A stretch of 64,000 nt of DNA from Microbacterium sp. BK668 (GTDB lineage: Bacteria > Actinomycetota > Actinomycetes > Actinomycetales > Microbacteriaceae), in contig NZ_SNWG01000001.1 in the NCBI RefSeq assembly GCF_004362195.1, positions 434,001 to 498,000 of the forward strand. The letters are read 5' to 3'. Below the pieces are notes generated by a model. It worked only from the letters and a program-made list of their open reading frames with translations, had not been told where the DNA came from and ran no database searches. Positions 1 through 8,412 of this stretch are shown here, one piece after another. How positions within the stretch are numbered: position 1 is the stretch's first letter; every line of letters begins with the position of its first letter. The translations under genes were made by a program, and so were the position numbers.

Positions 1-220
1 TGCCCCGCGTATGGCGGGGACCCTCGATCACCTGCGCCGCGCCGAAGGGCGGCACGCGCATCTCGACGGAGTTGCCGGGCGCCTTCTCGACGAGGAGCTG
101 CAGGAGATAGCGGACAGCCGTCGCGAGATCGGTGCGCGACGCGCGGGTGGATGCCGCGGCCGCCGCCCGCACCGCGTCCAGCGCCGCCCGCCCCTCGTCG
201 ACGCGGATCTTCTTCGCCAC
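1..220 (-). CDS. Sterol carrier family protein (N-terminal part, truncated by window edge)
   Basis: The gene runs off the left edge; 73 codons are visible. It begins GTG-GCG-AAG-AAG and reads VAKKIRVDEGRAALDAVRAA, then a DLATAVRYLLQLL helix and RVPPFGAAQVIEGPRHTRG. This matches my memory of the short actinobacterial proteins annotated as sterol carrier family (SCP2-like), which usually lie near purine genes such as purF. The biochemical role is not established. The GTG start is supported by a TAGCGT -10 box exactly 6 bases upstream, which implies a leaderless mRNA. It is divergent from the eCIS operon, sharing a 107-bp intergenic region. The family call rests on recognition, not alignment. 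Confidence 0.7.
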   Translation of the reverse strand, partial: MAKKIRVDEGRAALDAVRAAAAASTRASRTDLATAVRYLLQLLVEKAPGNSVEMRVPPFGAAQVIEGPRHTRG

Positions 221-226
221 TCCCCC

Positions 227-232
227 ACGCTA
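227..232 (-). promoter_or_regulatory. -10 box (TAGCGT) of leaderless promoter for sterol-carrier gene
   Basis: On the minus strand TAGCGT lies 6 bases before the GTG start. TANNNT at this distance puts transcription start at or next to the start codon, the usual layout of leaderless actinobacterial genes. Confidence 0.5.
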
Positions 233-250
233 CGCCCGCGCACGCGCGCG

Positions 251-279
251 GTGACGCAGCGGTGACGCTCCCGTGACGC
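251..279 (+). promoter_or_regulatory. Three 11-bp-spaced GTGACGC direct repeats: candidate SARP operator of the eCIS operon
   Basis: GTGACGC occurs exactly at 251-257, 262-268 and 273-279, separated by 4-base spacers, so the repeats lie on one helical face. Known SARP activators (ActII-ORF4, AfsR, RedD type) bind heptamer direct repeats with 11-bp spacing placed about 8 bp before the -10. Here a weak -10-like CACACT (289-294) starts 9 bases after the last repeat, and the first eCIS gene starts at 328. The window encodes two small SARPs. Binding is inferred; the repeats are seen directly. Confidence 0.6.
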
Positions 280-327
280 AGACGGGTCCACACTCCGGGG
301 CATCGACGATTCGATCGGAGTGCCGCC

Positions 328-1185
328 ATGGCAACTGCAACGGCCGACGTGATCGGCTCCACCCCGCTCAGCTTCGGCAACGCCTCCGGCGCGCAGGAGG
401 TCGTGCCGCTGTCGGCCTTCGAGTTCAGCGGTTCCGACATCCGCCTGAAGACCGCATGGCAGGGCGGCTTCGACGCCGGCGAGCAGACGACGCTCCTCGC
501 CGTCGCGAAGGCGCGCGCGGCCGTCGGCGAGCTGACGAAGCCACCCGTTCCGCCCCCCGCTGCCGCCCTCGCCGTCACGGCCGCCCACGCGGGGCCGGAG
601 GGCAACGGCATCACCGTCTCCGTGCAGGTCGAGAAGAATGCTCCGGCGCTCGAGGCGGAGATCACGCTCTCGGCCGTCGAAGTCGACACCTGGACGGGTC
701 TCGCAGACGGCGACGCGGCGGCGTTCCGCATCGGCGTGGATGCCCCCACCGGTGCCGACGGCGATCCCCCGGGCGCCACGGGCCTCATCGCGGTCAAGAA
801 GGGCTCGACGGGCGCGAGCGCCAAGCCCGCGGTCGCCAAGACCGGCGTGCTGAAGAAGGCCACCGACGTCGAGCTGAAGGACGAGGACGACGAGGTCGTC
901 TGCACGATCAGGCCGCGCTCGGACTACGCCGGCAAGGACGGCCTGTCGTACGAGGTCACGAAGAACGGCGCGACGTTCTCGATCACGGTGACGTACGACT
1001 CCACGAAGGAGGCGGGGACGCAGAGTCCCGTGACCCTCCTGACGCTCGGCGATGTCGCCGATCCCGTCGCCTACCTCGTGACGGTGGGCGCACCGCCGCG
1101 CGGCGCGGCGCTTCCCGCGGACTCGTCCGCTCAGCTGTCCGGCGGCGCCGAGGGCCTCGCGGCCGGCGGCCTGCTCTACACGTGA
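328..1185 (+). CDS. eCIS operon first gene, function unknown (285 aa)
   Basis: I do not recognise this family. It opens the injection-system operon, 18 bases before the sheath gene. There is no signal peptide or membrane segment. Residues 1-70 are mixed polar/hydrophobic, followed by a Pro/Ala linker (PPVPPPAA) and then beta-like stretches (GNGITVSVQV, GATFSITVTY) with an acidic KDEDDEVVCT segment. The phrase GPEGNGITVSV faintly resembles the insertion-domain edge of phage sheath proteins, so a sheath-associated, collar or cap-like structural role is possible. Position alone supports involvement in the particle. The start follows a weak GGAG-like site. Confidence 0.6.
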   Translation: MATATADVIGSTPLSFGNASGAQEVVPLSAFEFSGSDIRLKTAWQGGFDAGEQTTLLAVAKARAAVGELTKPPVPPPAAALAVTAAHAGPEGNGITVSVQVEKNAPALEAEITLSAVEVDTWTGLADGDAAAFRIGVDAPTGADGDPPGATGLIAVKKGSTGASAKPAVAKTGVLKKATDVELKDEDDEVVCTIRPRSDYAGKDGLSYEVTKNGATFSITVTYDSTKEAGTQSPVTLLTLGDVADPVAYLVTVGAPPRGAALPADSSAQLSGGAEGLAAGGLLYT

Positions 1186-1203
1186 TCCAGAGGGGACACG
1201 CGC

Positions 1204-2826
1204 ATGCCCATCACACCCACCTATCCGGGCCTCTACGTCGAGGAGATCCTGAGCAACTCCCGCACGATCACGGGGGCTCCGACATCCGTCACGGTCTTCA
1301 TGGGATACACCCACCCCTTCAAGACCAGGCCCCAGCACTACGGCGCCGCGGTGCAGATCTTCAGCTTCGCCGACTACGAGCGGGAGTTCGGGGGTCTCTT
1401 CAACGTCGACTGGCTCGCCGATGACGTCGGGCGCGCGGTGTACCAGTTCTTCGCCAACGGCGGAGCGATCGCCTGGGTCGTGCCGTTGCTGCCGCAGTGG
1501 CACGACCTCGGGGGCGGGCCGACGACACCGGTCGCCGCCCCGAGTCTGCAGATCGGCACGGCCGCCGACGGCATCGTCTTCACCGGGCGGGAGCCGGTGG
1601 ACGCGCAGCACGAGCTCACGGTGTCGATCACGAACCTGCGGGCGAGCGACCCCGTCGGAGCGCCCGCGGCGCTCGACCTCGCCGATCTGACGCTCGCCTA
1701 CGCCGGGCGCGCAGAGACGTTCCGGCGTGTGACGCTCAACCCGGCGCCCCCGGCGGCGGATGCCGAGAACACCCTCGAGGCCCGGCTCGGCACGACGGCA
1801 GCGCCGGTGTCGAGCCTCGTCACGGTCGCGCCGACGACCGCGTACCCGACGACCTGGCCCGCAGCGCTCGGCGCGACACCGCTCGCGTCGAACCTTCCGG
1901 CCGCGCCCTTCACGTCGTTCAGCCCCGGCGACTTCGCCGACGCGTTCGAGCCCGAGAAGGCCCTCGACAAGATCCCCATCTTCAACCTCCTGCTGACACC
2001 GGGGGTGTGGGACCACGGTGTCACCTCGGCAGCCCTCGCGGTCGCCGAGCGCAAGCGGGCGTTCTTCCTCATGGATCCGCCCGCCGACGCGGTCGCCGAC
2101 ACGACCGGCGCACCGCTTCCGATGATCGGCGCGATCATGAACGACGAAGTGCCCGGCCGGACGATCGCGAAGAGCCAGAACGGCGCGCTGTACTTCCCGT
2201 ATCTCCGCACGACCGACCCGTCGACGGGCGAGCCGCTGCTGGTCCCTCCGTCCGGCTTCGTCGCCGGCGTGATCGCGCGGCAGGACACCAACCGCGGCGT
2301 GTGGAAGGCGCCCGCGGGGTTCGAGGCGCTCGTCCAGAACACGACCGGCGTCGCTCCCTCGGGCCGCATGACCGATCCCCGGCAGGGCACGCTCAACCCG
2401 CTCGGGGTCAACTGCCTGCGCACCTTCCCCGGCATCGGCACGGTCGTCTTCGGCGCGCGCACGCTCGTCTCGGCGAATCCGGCCTTCCAGCAGTACCGGT
2501 ACGTGCCGGTGCGGCGCATGGCCCTCTTCCTCGAGCAGTCGCTCGTCGGAAGTCTCGGCTGGGTCGTCTTCGAGCCCAACGACACGCCGCTGTGGGTGTC
2601 GATCAAGACCACGATCGACAACTTCATGCTCGGCCTGTTCAACCAGGGCGCGTTCCAGGGCTCGACGCCCTCGCAGGCGTTCGCCGTGACGTGCGACGCC
2701 ACGACGACCACTCCCGACGATCAGGCGAACGGCATCGTCAACATCGTCGTCGCCTTCGCGCCGGTCAAGCCGGCCGAGTTCGTCATCCTCAAGATCGCGC
2801 AGCTGGCCGGCCAGCCCCAGTCGTAA
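1204..2826 (+). CDS. Contractile injection system tail sheath protein
   Basis: This is the contractile sheath subunit that surrounds the inner tube and shortens to drive it through a target membrane. The N-terminus TYPGLYVEEI is the typical sheath opening, where the N-terminal arm donates a strand to neighbouring subunits. The C-terminal part holds the conserved sheath core: NCLRTFPGIGTVVFGARTL, then QYRYVPVRRMALFLEQSL and the helix WVVFEPNDTPLW, ending in a strand VNIVVAFAPVKPAEFVI. The length (540 aa) suits a sheath with an extra middle domain (about residues 100-190). There is one sheath gene here, as in actinobacterial eCIS, against several in Photorhabdus PVC. An AGAGGGG site precedes the ATG. 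Confidence 0.95.
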   Translation: MPITPTYPGLYVEEILSNSRTITGAPTSVTVFMGYTHPFKTRPQHYGAAVQIFSFADYEREFGGLFNVDWLADDVGRAVYQFFANGGAIAWVVPLLPQWHDLGGGPTTPVAAPSLQIGTAADGIVFTGREPVDAQHELTVSITNLRASDPVGAPAALDLADLTLAYAGRAETFRRVTLNPAPPAADAENTLEARLGTTAAPVSSLVTVAPTTAYPTTWPAALGATPLASNLPAAPFTSFSPGDFADAFEPEKALDKIPIFNLLLTPGVWDHGVTSAALAVAERKRAFFLMDPPADAVADTTGAPLPMIGAIMNDEVPGRTIAKSQNGALYFPYLRTTDPSTGEPLLVPPSGFVAGVIARQDTNRGVWKAPAGFEALVQNTTGVAPSGRMTDPRQGTLNPLGVNCLRTFPGIGTVVFGARTLVSANPAFQQYRYVPVRRMALFLEQSLVGSLGWVVFEPNDTPLWVSIKTTIDNFMLGLFNQGAFQGSTPSQAFAVTCDATTTTPDDQANGIVNIVVAFAPVKPAEFVILKIAQLAGQPQS

Positions 2827-2837
2827 GGAGTTCCGCC

Positions 2838-3347
2838 ATGCCCAAGCCGTTCAGCGTCAACGTCTCGCGCTTCGACCCGTACAAGAGCTACCGCTTCCTG
2901 GTGTACTTCGACACCTCCACCTCCCCCGTCGCCGGCGTCAGCAAGGTGAGCTCGCTCAAACGCTCGCACGACGTCATCGAGTACAAGGAGGGGGGCAACG
3001 CGATCATCCGCAAGGGGATCGGCCGCGGCAAGTACGAGCCGATCACGCTCGAGCGCGGCGTGACCCACGACGACTCGTTCGAGCAGTGGGCCAACGCCGC
3101 CCAGGTGCTCGACAAGGGCGCCCCCTCGTCCTCGCTGTCGAAGCTCCGCAAGGAGATCCGCATCGAGCTGCTCAACGAGCAGGGCCAGCCCGTGCACCGC
3201 TACCTCGTGCACCGGGCGTGGGTCTCGGAGTATCAGGCTCTCCCGGATCTGGACGCCGGGACCAACGCCGTCGCCATCGAGCACATCAAGCTCGAGAACG
3301 AGGGCTGGGAGCACGACCTGTCTCTGGCCGAGCCCAAGGAGAACTGA
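2838..3347 (+). CDS. Contractile injection system inner tube protein (gp19-like)
   Basis: The 169-aa protein forms the stacked hexameric rings of the inner tube, the part that is propelled and can carry cargo. It has the phage T4 gp19-like tube layout: an N-terminal FDPYKSYRFLVYFD strand pair, GVSKVSSLKRSHDVIEYKEG, a charged KGIGRGKYEPITLERGVTHD strand, and a C-terminal IEHIKLENEGWEHD strand. The usual length is 140-180 aa. A very good ribosome site (AAGGAG, 7-base spacer) fixes the ATG 11 bases after the sheath stop, as expected for a highly made structural subunit. Confidence 0.95.
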   Translation: MPKPFSVNVSRFDPYKSYRFLVYFDTSTSPVAGVSKVSSLKRSHDVIEYKEGGNAIIRKGIGRGKYEPITLERGVTHDDSFEQWANAAQVLDKGAPSSSLSKLRKEIRIELLNEQGQPVHRYLVHRAWVSEYQALPDLDAGTNAVAIEHIKLENEGWEHDLSLAEPKEN

Positions 3348-3355
3348 GCCGCGCC

Positions 3356-4132
3356 ATGCTCGCGCTTCCGATCTCCGGCGTCCAGGCGACGTGGCGTCCC
3401 GCGACCGGGCGGGACGACATCGCCCTCGCCGACGGCGCCCAGGGACTGGAAGGCGCCGTGGACTACGTCGGAAGCGCGGTGCGCCTGGATCCTCCCGTCG
3501 AGGCGCGCGACCTCCCCGTCGGAGACGTCGATCTCGTCGTCGTCTGGGACCGCCGCGAGCGCCGCGGCGACACGATGGTCGCCGAGGGGCGCTGCGGCCG
3601 CTGCCTCGAGCCGGTCGACGTGCGCTTCAGCCTCGCCGCGTACGCCGCCCACCACCGGCCCCGGGCGAGCCGGAGGGCCGAGCCGATCGGCGACGGATGG
3701 TTCCGGCTGCGCGCCGGAGAGGCGGAGTTCCGCGTCCCCACCTCGGCCGACGTGCTGGAGGCCGCGGCATCCGTCGATCCCCGCTCGGAGCTCCTCGACC
3801 GGTGCGTGCGGGGGACCGTGCCACCGGCGACCGCCCGCTCGATCGAGGCCGCGATGGCGCGGCTCGCCCCGACGCTCCGCGCCGCCGTGGCCGGCACCTG
3901 CCCGGAGTGCGGCGCCGCGTTCGAGCTCGAGGTCGACGCGCGGGAGCTCTGCATGGCCGAGCTCCGCCAGGACGCGATCACCGTCTACGACGACGTCAAT
4001 CTCATCGCGACGGCGTACGGGTGGAGCCAGGACGACATCCTCGACCTCCCCTCCGCGCGCCGGCGCAGGTACGCCGGCACGATCGCGGGTCACCTTCCCG
4101 AGACGCGCGCGAGGGAGCTCGCTCATGCGTAG
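3356..4132 (+). CDS. T4-baseplate-like eCIS protein with CxxC pairs and DUF6760-like C-terminus
   Basis: The 258-aa protein follows the tube gene by 8 bases, where eCIS clusters usually encode gp26/gp28-like hub or assembly proteins. Two CxxC pairs (C80/C83 and C182/C185) suggest a zinc ribbon, as in the T4_baseplate family. Near the C-terminus, residues 221-239 carry YGWSQDDILDLPSARRRRY, the W..DDILxLP..RRxxY signature of the small DUF6760 eCIS proteins, which are usually a separate gene. It therefore looks like a fusion of two conserved small components. The family names are from memory. The stop overlaps the next start by 8 bases. Confidence 0.7.
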   Translation: MLALPISGVQATWRPATGRDDIALADGAQGLEGAVDYVGSAVRLDPPVEARDLPVGDVDLVVVWDRRERRGDTMVAEGRCGRCLEPVDVRFSLAAYAAHHRPRASRRAEPIGDGWFRLRAGEAEFRVPTSADVLEAAASVDPRSELLDRCVRGTVPPATARSIEAAMARLAPTLRAAVAGTCPECGAAFELEVDARELCMAELRQDAITVYDDVNLIATAYGWSQDDILDLPSARRRRYAGTIAGHLPETRARELAHA

Positions 4133-4982
4133 CCGGCACGGATACCTCGCCACGCTCGTGCGCTCGGCCCGACCCGCGCCGCGGAGCGCCGTGCACGCCG
4201 TCACGCAGCCCGGCTGGGGTCCGACGCCTCCGGCCGAGGTGCTGGACGACGTCGAGACGGCTCCCGCCGCGCTCTCCGCCCCGCGGCCGCCGGCCCGCGC
4301 CGCCCTGCCGGCCGCATCGGCGCCCCCGCCCCCGCCCGCGCCCGTCCACGAGCAGGCGACGGATGCCTCGACCCCGCCCGCCATCGAGGTGCCGGGGCAT
4401 CCGGAGCCGTCTCCCCGCGGCTCGACGGTCGTTCCCCGTCCCGCCCCGGTCTCCTCCGCCCCTCCCGCCCCGGTGGAACGGCGCGCGACGGCGCGGGACA
4501 CGGATGCTGCAGGACCGCCGGCGTCGCCGGAGCCGAGCCGGCCGGCGGCCCGCCCCGCGGCCGAGTTCCCGGCGCCGCCGCGCGCGGCGGCGCCGCGGCT
4601 TCCCGCCGGCACCGAGGTCGCGCTCGAACGCCTCGAGCACCTGGCGCGGCGGTTCTCGGCCGCGCTGCCCGCCGAGACGGAGCGGCCGGCACCCGTGGTG
4701 GAGCGCACGCACGACGCGGAGCCGCCGGCTCCCCGCCCGGTCCCGCCCCCGCTGACCGCCATCGGGATCGCCGAGCCGGTCGCCGAGCCGGTCGCCGCCG
4801 CGCCGCGCGAGCCCGAGCCGGCGCGGGTCGAGATCGGCAGCATCGAGGTGTTCGTGACGCAGCCCGCCGCGCCGGCGCCGGCCGCGGCATCCGTCGCCCC
4901 TTCCCCGCTCGCTCCCGCAGCTCCCGGGCGCCCCGAGCGGCTGAGCCGCCCTGCCCAGCCCTTCGGCTTCGGTCAGGGGTGA
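4125..4982 (+). CDS. Pro/Ala-rich disordered eCIS-operon protein, function unknown
   Basis: This 285-aa protein is dominated by Pro, Ala and Glu, with runs such as APPPPPAPV and many PAPV/PPAP units, so most of it is probably disordered. There is a short basic N-terminus (MRSRHGYLATLVRSARP) and a short ordered-looking stretch around residues 155-185 (GTEVALERLEHLARRFSAAL), likely a helix. It overlaps the previous gene by 8 bases and ends 3 bases before the DUF4255 gene, so it is part of the operon. Proteins at this position are common in eCIS clusters but have no assigned role; a flexible scaffold or adaptor is a guess. Confidence 0.6.
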   Translation: MRSRHGYLATLVRSARPAPRSAVHAVTQPGWGPTPPAEVLDDVETAPAALSAPRPPARAALPAASAPPPPPAPVHEQATDASTPPAIEVPGHPEPSPRGSTVVPRPAPVSSAPPAPVERRATARDTDAAGPPASPEPSRPAARPAAEFPAPPRAAAPRLPAGTEVALERLEHLARRFSAALPAETERPAPVVERTHDAEPPAPRPVPPPLTAIGIAEPVAEPVAAAPREPEPARVEIGSIEVFVTQPAAPAPAAASVAPSPLAPAAPGRPERLSRPAQPFGFGQG

Positions 4983-4985
4983 GCG

Positions 4986-6239
4986 ATGCGCGACCTCTCC
5001 ATCGTCACCGACACCCTGCGCGACCTGCTCACGACGGCCGTCAACACGAGCCCCCTCTTCGGCGGAGCTCCGCCGCCGTTCTCGGTCACCGTGTCGGGCC
5101 AGCATCCTCAGACGCCGGGCCTGTCCGACAGCGAGCTCAACGTCTACCTCTTCCACGTCGCGCCCGACAAGCACCTCGCGAACAGCTTCTGGTCCCAGGC
5201 GGCGCAGCACGGCACGACGCCGCCCGTCGCGTCGGAGCCCCTGAGCCTCGACCTCTGGTACATGGTGTCGGCGCAGTCGAAGACCAGCTACGTGCACGAG
5301 CAGCAGATCCTCGGAATCGCGATGCAGGCGATGCACGACAACGCGATCCTCGAGATCAACGCCCCGACACCCCTCCCCGGCGCCATCACGCCGAGCCAGG
5401 CCACCGTCGTCCTCGAGGCGCCGAGCTTCGACGAGCTGAGCAGGCTGTGGCAGGCGTTCGGGCTGCCGCTGCGGACGACGGCCGAATACCGCGTGAGCGT
5501 CGTCTTCCTCACGCCCGACACGATCCCGGCCGATGCGCCTCGCCCCGAGATCGTCAACCTCGTCGCCGCTCCCGGGTTCTCGCCCGCGGCGACACCGGCG
5601 AAGCTGTTCGCGACGCGCCGGACCCTGGCCTACACCGCCCCGGGTCCCGTCGACGAGACGGTGCAGCTCTCGCCCGCCACGACGGCACCCGCGCCCGGGC
5701 CGGCCGCGGCGAACCAGGAGGTCGTGCTCGACGGTGCGGGGATGCTGCCGGGCGACCACGTCGTGCTCGTGTCGTATCCGGGGGGCGTCCGGACCGAGAC
5801 CGACGTGACGGCCACCTGGGTCGCGGCGGGCGACCCGCCGTTCCGGCTGACGCCGCCCGCGGGCGCGGGCGCGCCGGCACCCGGGCGTCACGAGGTGGTC
5901 CTGACGCGGCCGACCGAGCCGGGCTGGCAGTCCAATGCCGTGCCGCTGAACGTGGCGGCGTGGATCGATCCGGCCGGCGGGCCGCTCGTCACCCCGAACG
6001 CCCAGGGCCGGTTCAGCCTGACGGTCGGCAACGTCCCGCCGGCCGGCGTGCTGCTGCGCCTCGGGACGACGGCGCTGACCCGCATCGGCGCGGGAACGCC
6101 ACAGCCCGGCCAGTGGCGCCTGCAGGGCGCGACGCTCACCTTCGCGGCGCCGGCGGGCACCCCGGCGGGCACGTACCTCGTCGGGCTGCGGGCGAACGAC
6201 GTCGAGGCGGATCCGGTCAAGTGGGCGGTCGTGCCATGA
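4986..6239 (+). CDS. DUF4255 / Pvc16 N-terminal domain protein (tail cap or terminator)
   Basis: Residues 1-200 form the DUF4255 (Pvc16_N) domain: DLSIVTDTLRDLLTTAV at the start, SDSELNVYLFHVAPDKHLAN, then SLDLWYMVSAQS and a helix HEQQILGIAMQAMHDN. In Afp and PVC the homologue (Afp16/Pvc16) caps the tube end and sets or stops tail length. At 417 aa it is longer than the bare domain; the C-terminal half has beta-rich IPT-like stretches (EVVLDGAGMLPGDHVVLVSY) that may be an added immunoglobulin-like domain. Its TGA overlaps the ATG of the ATPase (ATGA), indicating coupled translation. Confidence 0.9.
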   Translation: MRDLSIVTDTLRDLLTTAVNTSPLFGGAPPPFSVTVSGQHPQTPGLSDSELNVYLFHVAPDKHLANSFWSQAAQHGTTPPVASEPLSLDLWYMVSAQSKTSYVHEQQILGIAMQAMHDNAILEINAPTPLPGAITPSQATVVLEAPSFDELSRLWQAFGLPLRTTAEYRVSVVFLTPDTIPADAPRPEIVNLVAAPGFSPAATPAKLFATRRTLAYTAPGPVDETVQLSPATTAPAPGPAAANQEVVLDGAGMLPGDHVVLVSYPGGVRTETDVTATWVAAGDPPFRLTPPAGAGAPAPGRHEVVLTRPTEPGWQSNAVPLNVAAWIDPAGGPLVTPNAQGRFSLTVGNVPPAGVLLRLGTTALTRIGAGTPQPGQWRLQGATLTFAAPAGTPAGTYLVGLRANDVEADPVKWAVVP

Positions 6240-8134
6240 CCGGATGGCTCGACGCCCTGCGCGACCTGGCGGCGGTCCGGGTCGCGGCGCAGCGCGCGCG
6301 CTGGAACGACAACGGCGGAACGGTGCACGCAGCCATCGACGACATCCTCGCGCGGCGAGCGGTCGAGGCGGCACCCGAGGCACTGCCCGAGGCGGCACCC
6401 GAGGCAGTGCCCGAGGTCTCCGCCGCCCGCGCGGCGATCGACGCCGACCCGCGCTGGCAGCGCCTCGTGGGGGCCTTGGGCCTCGATGACCTCGACGTCG
6501 AGTGGCTCGCGCTCGTCTGCGCGTGCGAGCTCGACCCGCGCCTGACCCGCGTGCTGGGGTATCTCGACGACACGGCGGCAGCGGTCCCCGCGACTCCGGC
6601 CGCGGCCGCGCTCCTGTGGGGCTGGCCGCTCGGCGTCCAGCCGGGGCCCGCCTCCGCGGTGGTCCGCTGGGAGCTCGCGCAGCCCCACGGCGACATGCAG
6701 TCCACCACCCCGTGGGCGATGGATGCCGAGATCGCGGCGTTCCTCGCCGGCGCCGAGTGGCTCGCCGTCCGCCGCGAGGCGGACCCCGCCGGATCCGCCG
6801 GGCACGACTGCCTCCACCCTGCGCTCCTCACCGAGATGACCGACGCCGTGTCGCCGCTCCACGCGGGCGTCGTGGAGCTCGTCGGCAGGCCGGGCTCCGG
6901 AAGACGCACGCTGCTGGAGCAGCTGGCTGCGGCACTCGGTCGCGAGGCGGTTCGCGTCGCGCCGGGGAGCGCCATCCGCGGTCTCCGCGCCGCACGACTG
7001 CGCGGCGCCATCGCGATCGTCGCAGCCCGGCCCGGCGACCCCGTCGCGCTCGACGACGAGCGCCTCACGTTCGTCGCGTGCGAGGCCGCACCCGCGAGCG
7101 ACGGCGCGCTCGTCCGGCTGCGGTGGGACCTGCCCGTGCCGACCGCCTCGCAGCGTCGCGCGCTGTGGGGCGCGGCATCCGTCCTCGATCCGCCGGCAGC
7201 CGTCGCCGACTGGGAGCTCACCCCCGCCGAGATCCGCACGGCGGCGCGCGCCGGAAGGGCCGCCTCGCTCGTGCTCGCCGGACGCGTGCGCGACGGCTCG
7301 CTCGCGACGATGCAGCGGCTGCCGCGGCCGTACTCGTGGGACGACCTGATCGTCGCCGATCACGTGGAGCGCGCGCTCGAGCGCCTGCTGGTCGAGGTCC
7401 GGCTGCGCTCGGAGGTGCTCGACGAGTGGGAGTTCCGGCGGCTCGCACCGTCGAGCTCCGGCGTCACGGCGCTCTTCGCCGGGCCGAGCGGCACGGGCAA
7501 GACGATGGCGACGCAGGTGCTCGCGCGCGAGCTCGGGCTCGAGCTCTTCCGCGTCGACCTCGCGACGGTCGTGAGTAAGTACATCGGCGAGACCGAGAAG
7601 CAGCTGGCGGCGGTGTTCGACGAGGCCGAGCGCAGCCGCATCATGGTGCTCTTCGACGAGGCGGACGCGCTCTTCGGTCAGCGCACGACCGTGCGCGACG
7701 CCCACGACCGCTACGCCAACATAGAGATCGACTATCTCCTCCAGCGGCTGGACTCCTTTCGCGGGGTCGCGGTGCTCGCGACCAATCGCAAGGGCGACCT
7801 CGACCCCGCGTTCCTACGGCGTCTGCGGACGGTCGTCGACTTCGTGGCGCCCGCCCCCGCCGAACGGCTGCGGCTGTGGCGCTCGGCGCTGCCGCGCGCC
7901 ACCTCGGGAGGGATCCCCGTGACGGAGGACCTGGATCACGAGTGGCTCGCAGCGCACCTGGACCTCACCGGCGCCGAGATCACGACCATCGCGCTCGGGG
8001 CGGCTTTCGATGCCCGGCAGGCGGGCCGTCTCATCACGCTCGACACGGTGGTCGAGGCCTCGCGCCGCGAACTCGGCAAGCGCGGCGCCGTCCTGCGGAT
8101 CGCCGCGCCCGCGCGGACGGAGGTCGCGCCGTGA
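6236..8134 (+). CDS. eCIS-associated AAA+ ATPase
   Basis: The 632-aa protein has a C-terminal AAA+ domain: Walker A GPSGTGKT at residues 416-423, Walker B IMVLFDEADALFG at 469-481, then a sensor-1-like VLATNRKGDLD and an arginine-finger region AFLRRL. The N-terminal 380 residues carry a degenerate, probably inactive nucleotide-binding fold (ELVGRPGSGRRTLLEQLA near 220), the arrangement seen in the eCIS ATPases related to Afp15/Pvc15. Such ATPases are essential for assembly or cargo loading but are not in the finished particle. The start overlaps the DUF4255 stop (ATGA) and the stop overlaps the next GTG. Confidence 0.93.
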   Translation: MTGWLDALRDLAAVRVAAQRARWNDNGGTVHAAIDDILARRAVEAAPEALPEAAPEAVPEVSAARAAIDADPRWQRLVGALGLDDLDVEWLALVCACELDPRLTRVLGYLDDTAAAVPATPAAAALLWGWPLGVQPGPASAVVRWELAQPHGDMQSTTPWAMDAEIAAFLAGAEWLAVRREADPAGSAGHDCLHPALLTEMTDAVSPLHAGVVELVGRPGSGRRTLLEQLAAALGREAVRVAPGSAIRGLRAARLRGAIAIVAARPGDPVALDDERLTFVACEAAPASDGALVRLRWDLPVPTASQRRALWGAASVLDPPAAVADWELTPAEIRTAARAGRAASLVLAGRVRDGSLATMQRLPRPYSWDDLIVADHVERALERLLVEVRLRSEVLDEWEFRRLAPSSSGVTALFAGPSGTGKTMATQVLARELGLELFRVDLATVVSKYIGETEKQLAAVFDEAERSRIMVLFDEADALFGQRTTVRDAHDRYANIEIDYLLQRLDSFRGVAVLATNRKGDLDPAFLRRLRTVVDFVAPAPAERLRLWRSALPRATSGGIPVTEDLDHEWLAAHLDLTGAEITTIALGAAFDARQAGRLITLDTVVEASRRELGKRGAVLRIAAPARTEVAP

Positions 8135-8412
8135 GGATCGGCCGGCTGACCCTCCACACCGGGCCGCTCACCGATGCGGACGCACGGGAGCTCGCGCGCC
8201 TCGTCGCGGAGGACCTCGCCGGGATGCCGCTTCCTCCCGCCGGCAGTGTGCGGATCGACGTCGCTCAGCCGGGGACCGGCGGACTGCCGAGCCTGCGCGA
8301 GGCCGTCGCGGCCGCCCTCGAGCAGGCGCTGAGCGGGTCCGACACGCGGGAAGAGGCATCCGGCCCCTCTCGCGGAGCGGGCGCATCCGCCGGAACGGGG
8401 ATGCGGTCATGA
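8131..8412 (+). CDS. Small eCIS-operon protein, function unknown (93 aa)
   Basis: This short protein starts GTG-AGG (VRIGRLTLHTGPLTDADARE), sharing GTGA with the ATPase stop and ATGA with the next start, so it is translated as part of the operon. An amphipathic N-terminal half (ELARLVAEDLAG) leads to a helix LREAVAAALEQAL, and the last 20 residues are Ser/Gly-rich. I know no named family. Similar small genes occur between the ATPase and tube-adaptor genes of other actinobacterial eCIS, which suggests an assembly factor. The function is unassigned. Confidence 0.6.
   Translation: MRIGRLTLHTGPLTDADARELARLVAEDLAGMPLPPAGSVRIDVAQPGTGGLPSLREAVAAALEQALSGSDTREEASGPSRGAGASAGTGMRS

Noticed and set aside
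28..2016. Minus-strand open frame of 662 codons across the sheath gene
   Set aside because: Low-complexity Arg-rich product in antisense to the clear sheath gene; it also conflicts with the sterol-carrier start.
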